This document shows positions 60,358 through 64,000 of a stretch of DNA of 64,000 nucleotides, piece after piece. The notes below the pieces were generated by a model. That model had not been told where the DNA came from and searched no databases. It was given only the letters and a program-made list of their open reading frames with translations. The position numbers and the translations under genes are program-made. Origin of the DNA: Confluentibacter sediminis (GTDB lineage: Bacteria > Bacteroidota > Bacteroidia > Flavobacteriales > Flavobacteriaceae); assembly GCF_003258355.1 (NCBI RefSeq), contig NZ_QKPO01000001.1, positions 62,001-126,000 of the forward strand, written 5' to 3'. Each line of letters begins with the position of its first letter. The first letter of the stretch is position 1.

Positions 60358-61785
60358 TTAAACAGAAAGTTTTTTTGTTATGTCTTCAACATATTTTTTG
60401 AATTGCTTATCTGTTGAAGATAAATTATCAACAGTTTTACAAGCATGAAGCACTGTAGCATGGTCACGTTTACCAATTTGAGAACCAATACTTGCTAAGG
60501 ATGCTTTTGTGAATTTTTTAGCAAAAAACATGGCTAGTTGCCTAGCTTGAACAATATGACGCTTTCTGGTTTTAGATTGCAAGGTGTCTATGTCCATTTG
60601 GAAGTAGTCTGATACAATTTTTTGTATATAGTCTATGGAAACCTCACGCTTGGTATTTTTAACAAATTTTTCAACAATTTGTTTGGCCAAATCAATGGTG
60701 ATTTCTTTTTTGTTGAAAGATGATTGAGCGATTAATGATATAATAGCACCTTCTAGCTCCCTAACATTTGTTTTAATGTTTTTGGCAACATATTCAATAA
60801 TATCATCTGGCATTTCCACGCCATCACGATATAATTTATTTTTTAGGATAGAAACACGGGTTTCAAAATCAGGGTTTTGCAATTCAGCCGAAAGACCCCA
60901 TTTAAAACGAGATAATAAGCGTTGCTCAATATCCTGCATATCAACCGGTGCCTTGTCACTGGTTAAAATAACCTGTTTGCCATTTTGATGCAAGTGGTTG
61001 AATATATGGAAGAACACATCTTGAGTTCCAGACTTTCCAGACAGGAATTGAACATCGTCAATAATCAGTACATCAATAATTTGATAAAAATGAATAAAGT
61101 CGTTTCTGTTGTTCTTTTTTACCGAATCTATATATTGTTGTGTGAATTTTTCCGCTGAAATATATAAAACGGTTTTTTCTGGATATTTATCTTTAATATC
61201 AACACCAATAGCATGTGCTAAATGCGTTTTACCTAGACCAACGCCACCAAATATTAATAATGGATTGAAGGAGGTGCCCCCTGGTTTTGCGGCAACCGCT
61301 AACCCAGCACTTCTTGCCAAACGATTCGAGTCGCCTTCAAGAAAATTCTCAAAACTATAATTAGGGTTTAATTGCGATTCAATTTTTACATTTCTAATGC
61401 CTGGAATCACAAATGGATTGCGTAATTCTGGGTTTTTATTTTGAAGTGGAATATCAACTTCTTGAGATTTCATGCCAGTTCTATTGGAACTTGGGATTTT
61501 TTCGGTGAAAGGATGCTTGTTGCCATAGGTGTTTTCCATTTTTATAATGTAAACAAGTTTTGCTTTTTCTCCCAACTCTTTAGTTAACGATACTTTAAGG
61601 ATCTTTACATAATGTTCTTCAAGCCATTCGTAAAAGAATTTACTGGGTACTTGAATGCTTAAAGCATTATCTGTAAGCTTAATGGCAATGATAGGTTCAA
61701 ACCAAGTTTTATACGCTTGCGGTTGTATATTATCTTTTATGAATTCAAGACAGTTATTCCATACCGATTGCGCAGTTACACTCAT
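60358..61785 (-). CDS. dnaA: Chromosomal replication initiator protein DnaA
   Basis: DnaA opens the replication origin. The 475 residues hold the N-terminal DnaB-interaction domain (SVWNNCLEFIKDNIQPQAYK), a variable linker, the AAA+ core (FGGVGLGKTHLAHAIG; VLIIDDVQFLSG; LLSRFKWGLSAEL) and the DNA-binding domain with GKRDHATVLHACKTVD. Its upstream region contains an inverted repeat but no visible cluster of DnaA boxes, so the origin is probably elsewhere. Confidence 0.98.
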   Translation of the reverse strand: MSVTAQSVWNNCLEFIKDNIQPQAYKTWFEPIIAIKLTDNALSIQVPSKFFYEWLEEHYVKILKVSLTKELGEKAKLVYIIKMENTYGNKHPFTEKIPSSNRTGMKSQEVDIPLQNKNPELRNPFVIPGIRNVKIESQLNPNYSFENFLEGDSNRLARSAGLAVAAKPGGTSFNPLLIFGGVGLGKTHLAHAIGVDIKDKYPEKTVLYISAEKFTQQYIDSVKKNNRNDFIHFYQIIDVLIIDDVQFLSGKSGTQDVFFHIFNHLHQNGKQVILTSDKAPVDMQDIEQRLLSRFKWGLSAELQNPDFETRVSILKNKLYRDGVEMPDDIIEYVAKNIKTNVRELEGAIISLIAQSSFNKKEITIDLAKQIVEKFVKNTKREVSIDYIQKIVSDYFQMDIDTLQSKTRKRHIVQARQLAMFFAKKFTKASLASIGSQIGKRDHATVLHACKTVDNLSSTDKQFKKYVEDITKKLSV

Positions 61786-61821
61786 TTTTATAATTATGGT
61801 TTGTTTGTTAGTTAGTTACCA

Positions 61822-61843
61822 AAGAGATGTGAATATCTCTTTT
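61822..61843. repeat. Inverted repeat in the dnaA leader
   Basis: AAAGAGAT and ATCTCTTT form an 8-bp perfect inverted repeat around six bases, 37 bp before the dnaA ATG. It is a possible operator or mRNA hairpin. Confidence 0.5.
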
Positions 61844-61973
61844 CCCCTTTAATTGTTTGGCAAATATGTGAACAAAATTCTTAAAAAAAAAATGAAATGG
61901 TATAGAATTTTCGGAATTTTTTTCCCATGTTTAACCTCTAGCCGAAACTACAAAAAATTATTTAATAAACCTT

Positions 61974-62372
61974 ATGAAATTCGACAAAATACAAATAAGA
62001 GTGAGATATGGTGAAACCGACCAAATGGGAGTTGTTTATCACGGAAACTACGCATTATACCTTGAAATGGGGCGTATTGAGTGGTTACGCAAGCTGGGGA
62101 TTTCTTATAAAAGCATGGAAGAAAATGGCATCATGTTGCCTGTAGTTTCCCTTAATATAAATTATAAAAAATCAGCGGGTTATGATGATGTAATTAATGT
62201 AAAAACACAACTCAAAAATAAGCCCACAGCGAAGATTGAATTTGACTATGAAATCACCAATGAAAAAGGAGACATTTTAACAACTGCTAGTACCATTTTG
62301 GTATTTATTGATAAAAATACGAATAGACCCATTAAAGCGCCACAATATATATTGGATGCCTTGGATGATTAA
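61974..62372 (+). CDS. Acyl-CoA thioesterase, YbgC/FadM type
   Basis: A 132-residue hot-dog-fold enzyme with the active-site signature VRYGETDQMGVVYHGNYALY (catalytic Asp) and EWLRKLGISY. It hydrolyses acyl-CoA esters; chain length preference is unknown. It is divergent from dnaA and convergent with the YigZ gene, 2 bp between stops. Confidence 0.93.
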   Translation: MKFDKIQIRVRYGETDQMGVVYHGNYALYLEMGRIEWLRKLGISYKSMEENGIMLPVVSLNINYKKSAGYDDVINVKTQLKNKPTAKIEFDYEITNEKGDILTTASTILVFIDKNTNRPIKAPQYILDALDD

Positions 62373-62374
62373 TT

Positions 62375-62983
62375 TTATATAGGTGTTATTTTAATTTCAA
62401 AAAGAGTGTCAAATATGTCAAAAATGTATTGGGCATCTTTTTTTCTTACTGAAATATAAATGTCACAATTCAATTCTAATTTTTGATTGGTAATATTAAT
62501 GTTGTTCTCTTTTATAATACGCATAACTTTATTCATGTTCTTATAATCGAATGTGATACAATACTCAATATTTATCGTTTTTTCAACTATTTGAGAGGCT
62601 TCTAGAGTTTGCTGGGCGGTTGTTTTGTATGCTTGTATTAAGCCGCCAACGCCCAATTTAACGCCGCCGAAATAACGAACTATAACAATCAAGATGTTAG
62701 TAACATCAAAAGACTGAATTTGACCATAAATAGGCATGCCCGCAGAATTGTTAGGCTCGCCGTCATCATTAGCACGAAAAATTAAAGTCTCAGTCCCTAA
62801 TTGGTATGCATAGCACCAATGTCTCGCTGCATGATGTTTCTTTTTTAATAATTCAATATGGGTTTTAATATCATCTTCATTTAGAACAGGAAAAGCATAG
62901 CCGTAAAATTTACTGTTTTTGTCTTTAAACAAAACATCTTCGGTGCTAGTTTCAATAGTTTTGTATGTATCTTTTTCCGCCAA
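62375..62983 (-). CDS. YigZ/IMPACT family protein
   Basis: This 202-residue protein has the UPF0029 N-terminal domain with NSKFYGYAFPV, HHAARHWCYAYQLG, NDDGEPNNSAGMPIYGQI and VRYFGGVKLGVGGL, and a C-terminal DUF1949-type domain. The family binds nucleic acids or ribosomes and is related to eukaryotic IMPACT; its bacterial function is not settled. It follows the HAD gene by 4 bp, in a unit ribD-HAD-yigZ. Confidence 0.93.
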   Translation of the reverse strand: MAEKDTYKTIETSTEDVLFKDKNSKFYGYAFPVLNEDDIKTHIELLKKKHHAARHWCYAYQLGTETLIFRANDDGEPNNSAGMPIYGQIQSFDVTNILIVIVRYFGGVKLGVGGLIQAYKTTAQQTLEASQIVEKTINIEYCITFDYKNMNKVMRIIKENNINITNQKLELNCDIYISVRKKDAQYIFDIFDTLFEIKITPI

Positions 62984-62987
62984 AAAA

Positions 62988-63602
62988 TTAAATGAATAGA
63001 TTGTTTTTTACTTTAAAAAGAGTAGTAATGTCTTCAGTTTTAGGATTAATATGCCACGTATTAATATTTAAAGAATTGGCAGTTTTAATGTTGTCTTTAT
63101 TATCGTCAATAAATAAACATTCTTTGGCATTTAAGTTATTTGTATGCAAAACAAACTCAAAAATATCTTTATTTGGTTTTCTTAAATGAATCTCATGAGA
63201 TAAGTAGAAAGCATCAAAGCAATTTTTAAAAGTTTCATAAAAAGTAATATGCTTTTTTATCCAATCAATATGAAGTTCGTTGGTATTGCTCAAAAGAATC
63301 AATTTATATTTTGAAGTGTTCTTTAATTCATTTAAAAATTCAAGTCTATGTTTTGGAAAATCTCTCAGTATGAAATTCCAAATGTTAATAAGTGCTTCTT
63401 TGGGAAATTCAGGAAAGTTTTCACTGTAAAATTCTAAAAATTCATCAGTTGAAATTAAGCCTTGTTCATAAAGACTGTTAAAAGCTAACATCTCTTCAGA
63501 GAAAGAAGCGATTTTAAAATGGTTAAAGGCATTTTGTGTGAAACCTTCAATATCCAAATCGATAAATACATCGCCAAAATCGAAAATAATAGTTTTAATC
63601 AT
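62988..63602 (-). CDS. HAD-family hydrolase
   Basis: The 204-residue HAD phosphatase (from ATG 63602) has motif I IIFDFGDVFIDLD (nucleophile Asp), motif II LLSNTNELH, the Lys in LRKPNKDIFEF and motif IV LFIDDNKDNI. The cap domain is the small helical type. In riboflavin synthesis a HAD enzyme dephosphorylates the RibD product; the overlap with ribD makes such a role possible, but it is inferred from context only. The frame is open to 63626; the shorter start gives the usual beginning. Confidence 0.88.
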   Translation of the reverse strand: MIKTIIFDFGDVFIDLDIEGFTQNAFNHFKIASFSEEMLAFNSLYEQGLISTDEFLEFYSENFPEFPKEALINIWNFILRDFPKHRLEFLNELKNTSKYKLILLSNTNELHIDWIKKHITFYETFKNCFDAFYLSHEIHLRKPNKDIFEFVLHTNNLNAKECLFIDDNKDNIKTANSLNINTWHINPKTEDITTLFKVKNNLFI

Positions 63603-64000
63603 TTCTGTAAATGTTAAGAATATCACCCATGATACATTCTTTAGAAGTTAATTTGCCATTTAAATGTGGAGCTTCAATACCTTTATTAAAAGAAATACTT
63701 CCTATGAAGATTCTGGCTTCATCCCATAAATCTTCATCTAAGAAAGTTTGAAGCATCTGTCTGCCACCTTCTATAATTACTGAGTTTATATCACTTTGAA
63801 ATAAAATATTACAAATTTTATTAGCGACTTGTTTTGAGAAATCCAAGTCGTTTTTTGAAATGAGAATTATTTGAGCTTCTTCGTTAAAAACTGCCAGCTT
63901 TTTAGATAGTTTTACATCTTTATCCAAAACAATTCTGATTGGATTTTGTCCTGTCCAATCTCGAACAGTTAAGCTCGGATTATCTTGTAAGACCGTATTG
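63595..64000 (-). CDS. ribD: RibD reductase domain (5' part outside window)
   Basis: The frame is open from the right edge (codon ending at 63999) to the stop at 63595. It reads NTVLQDNPSLTVRDWTGQNP, then PIRIVLDKDVKLSKK and SVIIEGGRQMLQTFL, the C-terminal 5-amino-6-(5-phosphoribosylamino)uracil reductase domain of RibD. This step precedes dephosphorylation in riboflavin synthesis. About 135 residues are visible; the deaminase domain lies beyond the window. It overlaps the HAD gene by 8 bp. Confidence 0.9.
   Translation of the reverse strand, partial: NTVLQDNPSLTVRDWTGQNPIRIVLDKDVKLSKKLAVFNEEAQIILISKNDLDFSKQVANKICNILFQSDINSVIIEGGRQMLQTFLDEDLWDEARIFIGSISFNKGIEAPHLNGKLTSKECIMGDILNIYRND

Noticed and set aside
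61786-61973. Possible replication origin beside dnaA
   Set aside because: No cluster of TTATCCACA-like boxes or suitable AT-rich unwinding repeats was seen. A GC-skew plot of the chromosome would decide.

Overview
The window looks like a chromosomal segment of a marine-type member of the Flavobacteriaceae (Bacteroidota). The evidence is a low G+C content by eye, the gliding genes gldB and gldC, secreted proteins with C-terminal type IX secretion (T9SS) sorting domains, promoters of the Bacteroidota form TAnnTTTG, and few Shine-Dalgarno sites. Most of it is ordinary core genome in short, often divergent units. No rRNA, tRNA, CRISPR array, prophage or intact insertion sequence was seen. The genus cannot be told from this sequence alone.

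Layout. 1-9.6 kb: a B12-binding radical SAM enzyme (3' end outside the window), a MOSC protein, pepT, pyrD, a secreted M43 metalloprotease, an HMG-CoA-lyase-like enzyme and guaB. 9.6-21 kb: a large MG2/plug-domain surface protein, a GH2 beta-galactosidase, ctlX, a TPR sensor kinase and argS. 21-28.4 kb: a 1132-residue lipoprotein joining ThuA, sugar dehydrogenase and cytochrome c parts, a HipA-like kinase/DUF3037 pair, and a GH43 gene pair. 28.7-39.2 kb: dnaG, an atypical NarL-type regulator, nadE, gldB-gldC, a region with a gldC remnant and a broken agmatine deiminase, pyrG and yidC. 39.2-49 kb: a MORN protein, mnmA, a T9SS subtilase, a nitronate-monooxygenase-like enzyme, a MATE transporter, a small acidic protein, PAP2, an LTA-synthase-like sulfatase and a DUF2911 protein. 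49.2-53.6 kb: an ECF sigma operon with a membrane partner and a DUF4097-like secreted protein, an M23 protein and two small envelope proteins. 53.8-64 kb: htrA, dapF-GNAT-mltG, a decayed DUF2279 gene, a lysozyme-like protein, an RsmI-like methylase, an LMW phosphatase, dnaA, a thioesterase, a YigZ protein, a HAD hydrolase and the 3' part of ribD.

The most unusual observations concern genome decay and repeats. A 24-bp repeat sits in frame inside pyrD. A REP-like inverted repeat abuts the TTG start of dnaG. Three gene remnants not visible as ordinary ORFs (gldC-like, agmatine deiminase, DUF2279) were found by reading across stops and frameshifts. Functional oddities are a NarL-type regulator with Glu in place of the phospho-acceptor Asp, a DnaG without CHC2 zinc ligands, and the HipA-like kinase/DUF3037 pair, whose role is not known to me. 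I did not find a clearly new multi-gene system. The kinase pair and the ECF operon are the best candidates.

All functional calls come from motif and sequence recognition without database searches.
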